Assembly (NCBI GenBank): GCA_017620435.1
Contig: JAFZQL010000119.1
Location: 1 to 5,808 of the forward strand
Length of the DNA: 5,808 nucleotides
Direction: 5' to 3'
From: Erysipelotrichaceae bacterium
GTDB lineage: Bacteria > Bacillota_I > Bacilli_A > Erysipelotrichales > Erysipelotrichaceae
Shown: positions 1 through 5,349 of the stretch, piece by piece
Layout of the letters: every line of letters starts with the position of its first letter
Numbering within the stretch: the first letter of the stretch is position 1
The notes under the pieces: model-generated
Seen by the model: only the letters and a program-made list of their open reading frames with translations
Told to the model about the DNA's origin: nothing
The model's database searches: none
Program-made: the position numbers and the translations under genes

Positions 1-1272
1 CTGATCGTTCTGATCAGGAAGGAAATCGATGACTTTATTCTGAGATTCGGGATCAAATTCCCTGGAATCGGCATCCTTCAGTCCGCAGACATTCCGGGCA
101 AATTCGATGACCGCCACCTGCATGCCCAGACAGAGTCCAAGATAAGGAATATCGTTTTCCCGGCAGTATTTCGCCGTTATGATCTTTCCTTCAATGCCCC
201 TGTTGCCGAAACCTCCCGGAACCACGATGCCGCTGCAGGCTTCCAGCTTTTTCGCAACGTTTGTTTCGTTGATGGTTTCGGAATCGATCCAGTGGATCTT
301 AAGCTTGCAGTGATTGAAATAAGCGGCATGATTCAACGCTTCCGCGACAGAAAGATAGGCATCATGGAGTTTCACATATTTGCCGACAATGCCGATATCG
401 ATCCGCCGATCGGCTTTCTTCGCTCTTTTGACCATGGCTTTCCAGGCATCAAGATCCGGCTTGTTTCCCTTCAGTTTCAGGATCTGACAGACGCAGTCTC
501 CGAATCCCTGTTTTTCCAGTGCCAGAGGTACTTCATAAAGCAGTTTCAGTGTCCTGTTCTCGATGACGCATTCTTCTTTGATATTGCAGAAAAGAGCGAT
601 CTTCTGAAAGACATCCTTCTCAAGCGGTTTTACGCATCGTAAAACGATCACATCCGGGTTGATGCCCATGCCCTGCAGTTCTTTCACGGAATGCTGCGTC
701 GGCTTGGTCTTGTGTTCCTTGGAGCTTTCCAGATACGGAACCAGCGTAACATGTACGTAGCAGACGTTGTCTTTTCCTTGTTCCAGTCCGATCTGCCTGA
801 TCGCTTCTATGAACGGCTGCGATTCGATATCGCCGATCGTTCCTCCGACTTCGCAGATCAGAACATCCGGATCGTTCTTTCTGGCGGCAGTATAGATAAA
901 ATCCTTGATTTGATTCGTGATATGCGGAATGATCTGGATGGTACTTCCAAGATACTCCCCTTTTCTTTCTTTATTCAGAACGTTCCAGAAGACTTTTCCC
1001 GTCGTCAGGTTGGAATAACGGTTCAGATCTTCGTTGATAAAACGTTCATAGTGTCCCAGGTCCAGATCGGTCTCGGCGCCATCCTCCGTAACATATACCT
1101 CGCCATGCTGGTAAGGCGACATCGTGCCCGGATCGACATTGATGTAGGGATCCAGTTTCTGGGACGCTACCTTGAATCCTCTGGCCTTCAGCAGCCTGCC
1201 TAATGATGCAGCCGTAATGCCTTTCCCTAAACCCGATACGACGCCTCCTGTAACGAATACAAACTTACTCAT
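1..1272 (-). CDS. pyrG: CTP synthase (glutamine-hydrolysing), 3' end cut off by the window
   Basis: PyrG converts UTP, ATP and glutamine to CTP, the last step of de novo pyrimidine nucleotide synthesis in the cytosol. The frame is open from the ATG at 1272 to the left edge, giving 424 residues; the family is usually about 535, so roughly 110 C-terminal residues are missing. The N-terminal synthetase domain begins MSKFVFVTGGVVSGLGKG, with the P-loop-like lysine K17. D71 (in TDLDLGHYERF) and E141 (in EVGGTIGDIES) match the family's Mg-binding acidic residues. The class I glutamine amidotransferase domain shows VVPGGFGNRG and the nucleophile C381 in LGLCLGMQ (codon 130-132). The partner His and Glu of the triad lie beyond the window. 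The start is supported by GGAGG (1279-1283) six bases upstream. The leader carries a terminator, so expression is probably attenuated. The longer plus-strand frames here are antisense shadows. Confidence 0.98.
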   Translation of the reverse strand, partial: MSKFVFVTGGVVSGLGKGITAASLGRLLKARGFKVASQKLDPYINVDPGTMSPYQHGEVYVTEDGAETDLDLGHYERFINEDLNRYSNLTTGKVFWNVLNKERKGEYLGSTIQIIPHITNQIKDFIYTAARKNDPDVLICEVGGTIGDIESQPFIEAIRQIGLEQGKDNVCYVHVTLVPYLESSKEHKTKPTQHSVKELQGMGINPDVIVLRCVKPLEKDVFQKIALFCNIKEECVIENRTLKLLYEVPLALEKQGFGDCVCQILKLKGNKPDLDAWKAMVKRAKKADRRIDIGIVGKYVKLHDAYLSVAEALNHAAYFNHCKLKIHWIDSETINETNVAKKLEACSGIVVPGGFGNRGIEGKIITAKYCRENDIPYLGLCLGMQVAVIEFARNVCGLKDADSREFDPESQNKVIDFLPDQNDQ

Positions 1273-1278
1273 AATGCA

Positions 1279-1283
1279 CCTCC
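1279..1283 (-). promoter_or_regulatory. pyrG ribosome binding site
   Basis: On the minus strand GGAGG sits six bases before the ATG at 1272. This fixes the pyrG start and lies 10 bases downstream of the leader terminator's U-tract. A transcript ended at that terminator would therefore carry no pyrG translation signal. Confidence 0.9.
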
Positions 1284-1293
1284 GAAAACAAAT

Positions 1294-1315
1294 AAAAAAA
1301 CATCGTAACGATGTT
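1294..1315 (-). terminator. Intrinsic terminator in the pyrG leader (probable attenuator)
   Basis: On the minus strand AACATCG (1315-1309), a three-base loop TTA and CGATGTT (1305-1299) form a 7-bp perfect stem followed by seven T (1300-1294). It lies between the predicted pyrG promoter and the pyrG ribosome binding site. It cannot be ending an upstream gene, because the neighbour on the other side is divergent. In Bacillus and relatives pyrG is controlled by leader attenuation that responds to CTP through extra G addition at a GGGC start. Here I see neither a GGGC start nor a pyrimidine-rich tract in the terminator stem. Attenuation is thus likely from position, but the trigger is unknown. 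The stem is short and AT-rich, so termination may be partial. Confidence 0.7.
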
Positions 1316-1324
1316 GTTCTTATG

Positions 1325-1367
1325 GGTTTTAAAACCAACTTCCATTTCTTTTGATTTATGGAACGGT
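1325..1367 (-). promoter_or_regulatory. pyrG leader RNA hairpins, partly exclusive
   Basis: In the minus-strand RNA, ACCGUUCCAU (1367-1358) can pair with AUGGAAGUUGGU (1345-1334), giving 10 pairs including one G-U, with a 2-base bulge and a 12-base loop. The 12-base palindrome GGTTTTAAAACC (1336-1325) shares bases 1334-1336 with that stem, so the two folds compete at their junction. Both lie upstream of the terminator. I could not find a strong anti-terminator pairing with the terminator arms, so a switch function is only inferred. Confidence 0.4.
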
Positions 1368-1370
1368 TTC

Positions 1371-1386
1371 TTGTACGGCCGTACAA
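1371..1386. repeat. 16-bp perfect palindrome in the pyrG leader
   Basis: TTGTACGGCCGTACAA is a perfect inverted repeat with no mismatches. It falls roughly +10 to +25 relative to the predicted pyrG transcription start, a typical place for a repressor operator. As RNA it could form a 6-bp stem with a GGCC loop at the 5' end of the transcript, which would protect the leader or take part in regulation. The sequence cannot tell a DNA-binding site from an RNA hairpin. Confidence 0.6.
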
Positions 1387-1401
1387 TACTTTTACTTTTT
1401 G

Positions 1402-1431
1402 ATAATAACTCCTGTTAAAATACTTTGTCAA
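1402..1431 (-). promoter_or_regulatory. Predicted sigma-A promoter for pyrG
   Basis: On the minus strand a perfect -35 TTGACA (1431-1426) is followed after 18 bp by TATTAT (1407-1402), five of six matches to TATAAT. A one-base shift gives TTATTA with 17-bp spacing. The start would fall near 1395, leaving a leader of about 120 bases before the ATG. The bases after the -10 are A-rich rather than the GGGC seen at CTP-sensing Bacillus pyrG promoters. Confidence 0.75.
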
Positions 1432-1455
1432 TAAGAATGAATCGGATGAACAGAA

Positions 1456-1482
1456 CCGTCTTTTCTTGATGAGAAAAAACGG
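1456..1482. repeat. Imperfect inverted repeat over the -35 of the ROK operon promoter
   Basis: CCGT-C-TTTTCT, a five-base centre TGATG, and AGAAAA-A-ACGG form an inverted repeat with 10 matching positions per arm and one C/A mismatch. The centre coincides with the -35 element (1466-1471), so a bound protein would block this promoter. No U-tract follows, so it is not a normal intrinsic terminator. An operator role is inference. Confidence 0.4.
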
Positions 1483-1494
1483 AATTGATAGAAT
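1466..1494 (+). promoter_or_regulatory. Predicted promoter for the ROK-methyltransferase operon
   Basis: TTGATG (1466-1471, four of six to TTGACA), a 17-bp spacer and TAGAAT (1489-1494, five of six to TATAAT) give a start near 1501, about 48 bases before the ROK ATG. It is the best-spaced promoter on the plus strand of the divergent region and does not overlap the pyrG promoter. Confidence 0.6.
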
Positions 1495-1548
1495 GAATGA
1501 TGAAGATATGACTGTGATGATGATCAATAGACAGGAAAGGAAACGGGA

Positions 1549-2448
1549 ATGAAACTACTGGCTTTTGATGTAGGCGGTACAGAAATCAAATACGCTACCG
1601 TCGAGGATGCCCTGATCATTGCGGATAAAGGTTTTGTTCCTTCACCGAGGGACAGTTTCGACAGTTTTGCGGAAACGGTTTGCGGGATCTATCTGCAGCA
1701 TAAAGATGAAGTGGAAGGCATTTCCATGGCACTGCCTGGATTTATTGATGTAGATAGCGGAACATGCAACGGCGGAGGCGCTCTTCGATACAACAACGGA
1801 CGTTGTATCGGAAAGCTGCTGGAAGAAAAGTGCGGATGCAGAGTGGCTCTGGAAAATGACGGGAAAGCTGCCGTACAGGCCGAATACCGCTATGGCGCAC
1901 TGCAGGGATGCAGGAATGCCGCTGTCTTTCTGATCGGTACAGGTGTAGGCGGAGGTCTTATCATCAACGGCGAGATCGTCAGAGGACGTCATTTTACGGC
2001 CGGAGAATTCAGTTTTGTCAAAACGGATGCAAAGGATCACGGAAACGAAGAAAACATACTCGGCAGTACCTGTTCCACAACATTCCTTCTTCAGACCTAT
2101 CGGAATAGATTGCAGTGTCCTGAAACGATAGACGGACGGGAATTCTTTTCCAGGCTGCCTGAAGATCCGATCGCGCAGGAAGTGCTGGATGAATTATGTA
2201 CCAATATCGCCATACAGATCTACAATCTCTACTGGCTTCTTGATCTGGAAAAGATCGCCATCGGCGGAGGGATCAGCAGACAGCCGATCGTAACGGAAAA
2301 GATCAGAGAGAAGTTTATAGAAGTCAACGCGGATTCTTTTACCGGAAGAAGACATTTCAGAACCGAGATCGATATCGTTCCTTGCTGTTTCAGCAATGAC
2401 GCCAATCTGATCGGTTCCTATATCACGTATTCTGAAAAGTACAGATGA
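1549..2448 (+). CDS. ROK-family protein, probable sugar or glycoside kinase of the zinc-less type
   Basis: ROK kinases use ATP to phosphorylate sugars in the cytosol. At 299 residues this has the size of a ROK kinase without the N-terminal helix-turn-helix of ROK repressors. Visible motifs are the phosphate-binding DVGGTEIK (7-14), the catalytic Asp D104 in LENDGKAA, GTGVGGG (130-136), IGGGIS (238-243) and a C-terminal SNDANLIGS (282-290). The usual EIGH and CxCGxxGCxE zinc motif are absent: the equivalent stretch reads TAGEFSF (150-156) then a short non-cysteine segment. Some ROK members, including beta-glucoside kinases of the BglK kind, also lack the zinc site, so this is probably a subfamily trait and not damage. 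The substrate cannot be assigned. AGGAAAGG (1533-1540) eight bases upstream supports the ATG. The methyltransferase gene follows by 18 bases, implying an operon. Confidence 0.88.
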   Translation: MKLLAFDVGGTEIKYATVEDALIIADKGFVPSPRDSFDSFAETVCGIYLQHKDEVEGISMALPGFIDVDSGTCNGGGALRYNNGRCIGKLLEEKCGCRVALENDGKAAVQAEYRYGALQGCRNAAVFLIGTGVGGGLIINGEIVRGRHFTAGEFSFVKTDAKDHGNEENILGSTCSTTFLLQTYRNRLQCPETIDGREFFSRLPEDPIAQEVLDELCTNIAIQIYNLYWLLDLEKIAIGGGISRQPIVTEKIREKFIEVNADSFTGRRHFRTEIDIVPCCFSNDANLIGSYITYSEKYR

Positions 2449-2466
2449 TTCAATAAAGGAGCAGAC

Positions 2467-3114
2467 ATGGCACTAAAGACAAACTATGAGAAGTGGTACG
2501 AAACGGAAGATTACTTCTGGGGAACGGAACCTGCGGAGCTCTGCCAGGAGCTGATAAAGCTCGTTCCTCCGGCAAAAGGGGTCAAAGTCCTGGACATCGG
2601 CTGCGGTGAAGGAAAAGATGCGGTATTCATGGCAAAACAGGGATATGACGTCTACGCTTTCGATATCACCGTAAACGGTATTGCCAAAACCAGAAGAATG
2701 GCAAAAGAAAACAATGTAGAGATCAACGCTTTTATCGCCGATATCAACGATTTTGAGATCGATGAAGAATTCGACATCATTTACTCCACCGGAACGATAC
2801 AGTATCTGGAAGATGACAGGATCGACGGATTCTTCAGGAAAGTCAAAGACATGACCAGACCGGGAGGGATCAACTGGTTCAATGTCTTCGTCGACAAGCC
2901 GTTCATTCCTCTTCCGCCCGACTGGGACGAAGGCGAAAAAATGTGGCCGACCGGAAAGCTTTTTTCCTACTATCCGGACTGGAAATTTGAAAGAGTCGAT
3001 GAAACGATTTTCGAGTGTCATTCTTCCGGTATTCCGCATGTCCACTGCATGGATGTTCTGGTAGCCAGGAAATATCCGAAAGAGACGATCACAGTAGAAG
3101 ATCTGCGCAAATAA
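2467..3114 (+). CDS. TehB-like class I SAM-dependent methyltransferase
   Basis: A 215-residue cytosolic Rossmann-fold methyltransferase. SAM-binding motif I is VLDIGCGEGKD (41-51), the acidic residue after beta-2 is D66 in AFD, and D92 in ADINDF probably contacts the adenine. FDIIYSTGTIQYL (102-114) and RPGG (131-134) are the later core motifs. The layout, including the C-terminal SYYPDWKFERVDE, resembles TehB, the tellurite and selenite methylating enzymes. Many relatives have unknown small-molecule substrates, so tellurite resistance should not be assumed. A cluster of C184, H185, H191, H193 and C194 near the C terminus could bind metal or simply line the active site. AAAGGAG (2455-2461) lies five bases before the ATG. 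The gene is co-transcribed with the ROK gene 18 bases upstream and ends at two terminator hairpins. Confidence 0.87.
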   Translation: MALKTNYEKWYETEDYFWGTEPAELCQELIKLVPPAKGVKVLDIGCGEGKDAVFMAKQGYDVYAFDITVNGIAKTRRMAKENNVEINAFIADINDFEIDEEFDIIYSTGTIQYLEDDRIDGFFRKVKDMTRPGGINWFNVFVDKPFIPLPPDWDEGEKMWPTGKLFSYYPDWKFERVDETIFECHSSGIPHVHCMDVLVARKYPKETITVEDLRK

Positions 3115-3134
3115 AAAACCTGTATCCGTACAGG
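3113..3134 (-). terminator. Terminator hairpin for the minus-strand CPBP gene
   Basis: CCTGTA (3119-3124), loop TCCG and TACAGG (3129-3134) form a 6-bp stem. Read on the minus strand it is followed by six T (3118-3113), which overlap the stop codon of the converging methyltransferase gene. It ends transcription arriving from 4099. Confidence 0.7.
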
Positions 3135-3151
3135 CAATGTGAAATAATCGG

Positions 3152-3182
3152 ATAAACCGGATCCTTGTATCCGGTTTATTTT
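3152..3182 (+). terminator. Terminator hairpin for the ROK-methyltransferase operon
   Basis: ATAAACCGGAT (3152-3162), a six-base loop and ATCCGGTTTAT (3169-3179) make an 11-bp perfect stem, followed on the plus strand by a T-rich TTTT at 3179-3182. Its right arm contains the stop codon of the converging CPBP gene (3176-3178), so the two transcription units overlap in their terminators. Confidence 0.78.
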
Positions 3183-4099
3183 AAAAACAGAAACAGGAGT
3201 GTTCCTGCGATCATCAGAAGCATACTGATGATTACGGTCGGACAGGTATAGAAAACGATGTTTGTCGTTTTATTGGAACGCAGTTTCTGGATCTGTATTC
3301 TTTCATACCTCCCGGTAAGGAGCAGATAAACGGAAATTGCAGAGACTGCAGCCAGTCCGTAAGCCATATACCTAGTAATAGATGCCGGAATCACGCATAA
3401 AGCATAAATCAGGGCATTGAACAGGATATGAATGATGATGGTCGGACGGATACTCTTGTATCGTAAGGATGTCTTGCCCAGAACATAGCCCATCGCAAAA
3501 GCCGGGATGTATTCCGAGAAATTGGTATGTGCCAGAGCAAACAGTATCGCACTGGCATAGAGTCCGAATACCTTGCCGTATTTACCCAGAACATTCAGTA
3601 GAACTCCTCTAAAGGCATACTCTTCCATGATCGGGGTAACGATCACCAGCATGAATACATACAGGTAATTGTCCAGATATGCGTCATCATAACTGAAGCC
3701 GATGCCGGAGATCAGTTTTCCTTCCTGAGAGAAATAGACAAAGATCCTGTTGGATACATAGGTCAGGGCGATACAGATGGTGAAAAAAACGATGGTCTGA
3801 ACAAAGAGGTCGATAAAAGAAGTGGTGATCCTGCGATTGACCTTCTTAAATGGTAGTCTGAAATACAGACGCATCAGAAAAAAAGGAATCAGAGTGCCAA
3901 AGAAAATGATGATGAAATAGATCCCGAAATACAGCCATCTGTCAGAAAGAATAGGGCTGTTACTATAGACCATATACATATGGTAGAAAAAAGGAAGGAT
4001 CAGTACAAAAAGCGCATACAGGATCAGAAAAAGGCCGACTGCCGAAAAGTTTTTCCTTGCATATCTGATACTGACCACATGTTCCTTTTTTGTGCTCAT
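3176..4099 (-). CDS. CPBP family intramembrane metalloprotease (CAAX/Abi type)
   Basis: A multi-pass membrane protein of 307 residues with about seven or eight hydrophobic segments (roughly 20-42, 55-80, 98-118, 144-157, 178-200, 219-237, 245-262, 285-306). All three family motifs are present: EEYAFRG (E159, E160, R164), FALAH (H191) and HILFN (H224, N228). These are the glutamates and histidines expected to bind the catalytic metal, so it should be active. Bacterial members act in membrane protein processing, bacteriocin immunity or unknown roles; the substrate cannot be told here. The start is uncertain. The ATG at 4099 has no ribosome binding site and sits seven bases from a TATAAT. A GTG at 4078 (residue 8) has AAAGGA four bases upstream and would give 300 residues. 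It is divergent from htrA, so a shared role in envelope protein quality control is plausible but inferred. Confidence 0.9.
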   Translation of the reverse strand: MSTKKEHVVSIRYARKNFSAVGLFLILYALFVLILPFFYHMYMVYSNSPILSDRWLYFGIYFIIIFFGTLIPFFLMRLYFRLPFKKVNRRITTSFIDLFVQTIVFFTICIALTYVSNRIFVYFSQEGKLISGIGFSYDDAYLDNYLYVFMLVIVTPIMEEYAFRGVLLNVLGKYGKVFGLYASAILFALAHTNFSEYIPAFAMGYVLGKTSLRYKSIRPTIIIHILFNALIYALCVIPASITRYMAYGLAAVSAISVYLLLTGRYERIQIQKLRSNKTTNIVFYTCPTVIISMLLMIAGTLLFLFLK

Positions 4100-4106
4100 A
4101 CTTAAG

Positions 4107-4135
4107 ATTATAGCTTTTTCATCTTCATTAGTAAA
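4107..4135 (-). promoter_or_regulatory. Predicted promoter for the CPBP protease gene
   Basis: On the minus strand TTTACT (4135-4130), a 17-bp spacer and a perfect TATAAT (4112-4107) are followed by only seven bases before the ATG at 4099. Initiation would fall at about 4100 or 4099, producing a leaderless message if the ATG is used. Confidence 0.65.
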
Positions 4136-4147
4136 ATTCAGATGAAA
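4117..4147. repeat. Inverted repeat between the divergent CPBP and htrA genes
   Basis: TTTCATCT (4117-4124) and AGATGAAA (4140-4147) are perfect 8-bp inverted arms separated by 15 bp. The left arm lies inside the CPBP promoter spacer and the -35 lies between the arms, so a bound regulator would sit on that promoter and just upstream of htrA. The centre-to-centre distance is 23 bp, about two helical turns, which suits a dimeric regulator. The role is inferred. Confidence 0.4.
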
Positions 4148-4175
4148 TTCACATTCAAGTCCTATATTAGTAGTC

Positions 4176-4184
4176 GGAGGTGAT
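4176..4184 (+). promoter_or_regulatory. Strong htrA ribosome binding site
   Basis: GGAGGTGAT is a near-complete match to the anti-Shine-Dalgarno partner, with GGAGG nine bases before the ATG at 4190. A TATATT at 4163-4168 could be a -10 for htrA, but I see no convincing -35 at 16-18 bp, so the htrA promoter may need an activator. Confidence 0.8.
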
Positions 4185-4189
4185 GGAAA

Positions 4190-5293
4190 ATGAAATTGAA
4201 TTTTAAAGCCATTATCATTATTTTCCTGGTAGCCCTGCTTGGTTCGGGATTAGGTACATTCGGTGTTATGTCCTTCTACAACAGAAATATAGAAAACGGA
4301 AAGGGACACAGTGACATTGTTCTGAACGAAGTTGCATATACCAGCATAGAAAAGGGAGAATATACCAAGGCGATCGAAAAGGCCTATAACACAGTCGTAG
4401 AGATCACCTGCACAGTCAGAAGTTCCGTATCTTCGGATTTCTTCTTCTTTGGCGGCGGGACAACGGAATCGACATCCGCCGGTTCAGGAGTCATCTTCTC
4501 CTCTGACGGCTATATCATAACCAACGAGCACGTGATCAGCGGTCTGATGAGCGAGGATTCTCTTAAGGTTAAACTGTACAACGGTGAGACTTACGCAGCG
4601 AAAGTGATCGGCTACGATACAAGAACCGATCTGGCTGTACTGAAAATCGAAGAAAGCGACCTGCCGTATGTATCCTTTGCGGATTCATCACAGCTGCTTC
4701 TGGGACAGGATGTTATCGCGATCGGTAATCCTCTGGGTTCGGGCATATCCTGCTCCAACGGAATCGTTTCCGCTTTAGAGAAAGAGATCTACATCAACAA
4801 CGTCTACATGACGGTCATTCAGACCAACGCGGCAGTCAATGCCGGCAATTCGGGCGGCGGACTGTTTGATATCAACGGCAACCTGATCGGTATCGTCAAT
4901 GCGAAGAATACTTCCACAATGACGACAAGCGTGGAAGGTATCAGCTATGCGATCCCTTCCAATACGGTCACCCGTATAATCTCCGATCTGATTGAAAACG
5001 GTTATGTCAAGGATAGAGCAGCCTTGGGTGTCAGAGTCTATACTTCTTCTTCGTTCTACCGGGCAGACGGCGTTGTCGTCTCTGAAGTCATAGCGGGAGG
5101 AAGCGCTGAGGAAGCAGGCATTCAGCCAAACGATATCATAACAGCCATCGATGGCGAAACGGTTACAGGGTATGGCGATCTGTCAAAGATCCTGGATTCC
5201 AGGAACATCGGCGAGAAAGTTATTGTCACTATAATCAGAGACGACCAGAAACTGGAAATCCCGGTTATCCTGCAGGCTGCCAGCAGCAACTGA
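4190..5293 (+). CDS. htrA: HtrA/DegP-like membrane-anchored serine protease with one PDZ domain
   Basis: HtrA proteases degrade or refold misfolded proteins at the outer face of the membrane and are part of envelope stress responses. The 367-residue protein starts with KLNFK and a hydrophobic segment (about 7-29) without a clear cleavage site, so it is probably an N-terminal anchor with the rest outside. The chymotrypsin-like domain (about 60-265) has the full triad: H114 in TNEHV, D147 in TRTDLAVLK and S221 in NAGNSGGGLF. The serine motif reads GNSGGG where GNSGGP is usual. A phenylalanine-rich loop (DFFFFGGG, 83-90) precedes the catalytic core, as in many HtrA proteins. A single PDZ domain follows (about 277-362), with the carboxylate-binding loop near ALGVRV and the GIQPNDIITAIDG signature at 310-322. 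The gene is divergent from the CPBP protease and ends in a strong terminator. Confidence 0.95.
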   Translation: MKLNFKAIIIIFLVALLGSGLGTFGVMSFYNRNIENGKGHSDIVLNEVAYTSIEKGEYTKAIEKAYNTVVEITCTVRSSVSSDFFFFGGGTTESTSAGSGVIFSSDGYIITNEHVISGLMSEDSLKVKLYNGETYAAKVIGYDTRTDLAVLKIEESDLPYVSFADSSQLLLGQDVIAIGNPLGSGISCSNGIVSALEKEIYINNVYMTVIQTNAAVNAGNSGGGLFDINGNLIGIVNAKNTSTMTTSVEGISYAIPSNTVTRIISDLIENGYVKDRAALGVRVYTSSSFYRADGVVVSEVIAGGSAEEAGIQPNDIITAIDGETVTGYGDLSKILDSRNIGEKVIVTIIRDDQKLEIPVILQAASSN

Positions 5294-5300
5294 TTGAAAC

Positions 5301-5330
5301 AAAAAAGGAAGTTCTCAAGAACTTCCTTTT
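5301..5330. terminator. Bidirectional terminator between htrA and the EF-G gene
   Basis: GGAAGTTC (5307-5314), loop TCAA and GAACTTCC (5319-5326) form a perfect 8-bp stem. It is flanked by six A on the left and four T on the right, which extend the stem and supply a U-tract in either direction. It serves both htrA and the converging EF-G gene. Confidence 0.88.
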
Positions 5331-5349
5331 ATTATGCTTTGACGGGATA

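Noticed and set aside
292..1203. Open plus-strand frames of 116 and 170 codons
   Set aside because: They are antisense to pyrG, which is clearly coding across the whole interval with all family motifs. They have no ribosome binding sites and no recognisable protein features.
1273..1548. A small gene or RNA gene in the divergent region
   Set aside because: No short frame with a ribosome binding site was found, and the hairpins are better explained as the pyrG leader and promoter control sites.
1642..2108. Open frames antisense to and out of frame with the ROK gene
   Set aside because: The ROK frame explains the sequence fully, with conserved motifs from end to end.
2473..3064. 190-codon minus-strand frame and a small plus-strand frame within the methyltransferase gene
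   Set aside because: The methyltransferase motifs and good ribosome binding site establish the real frame; the others show no coding features.
2467..3114. Tellurite resistance gene
   Set aside because: The family resemblance is to TehB, but no tehA or other tellurite gene is nearby and many relatives have other substrates. Called only TehB-like.
3176..4099. Bacteriocin immunity or abortive infection (Abi) gene
   Set aside because: CPBP proteins are sometimes labelled Abi, but no bacteriocin, phage or mobile gene is present. The neighbour is htrA, so a defence role is not supported.
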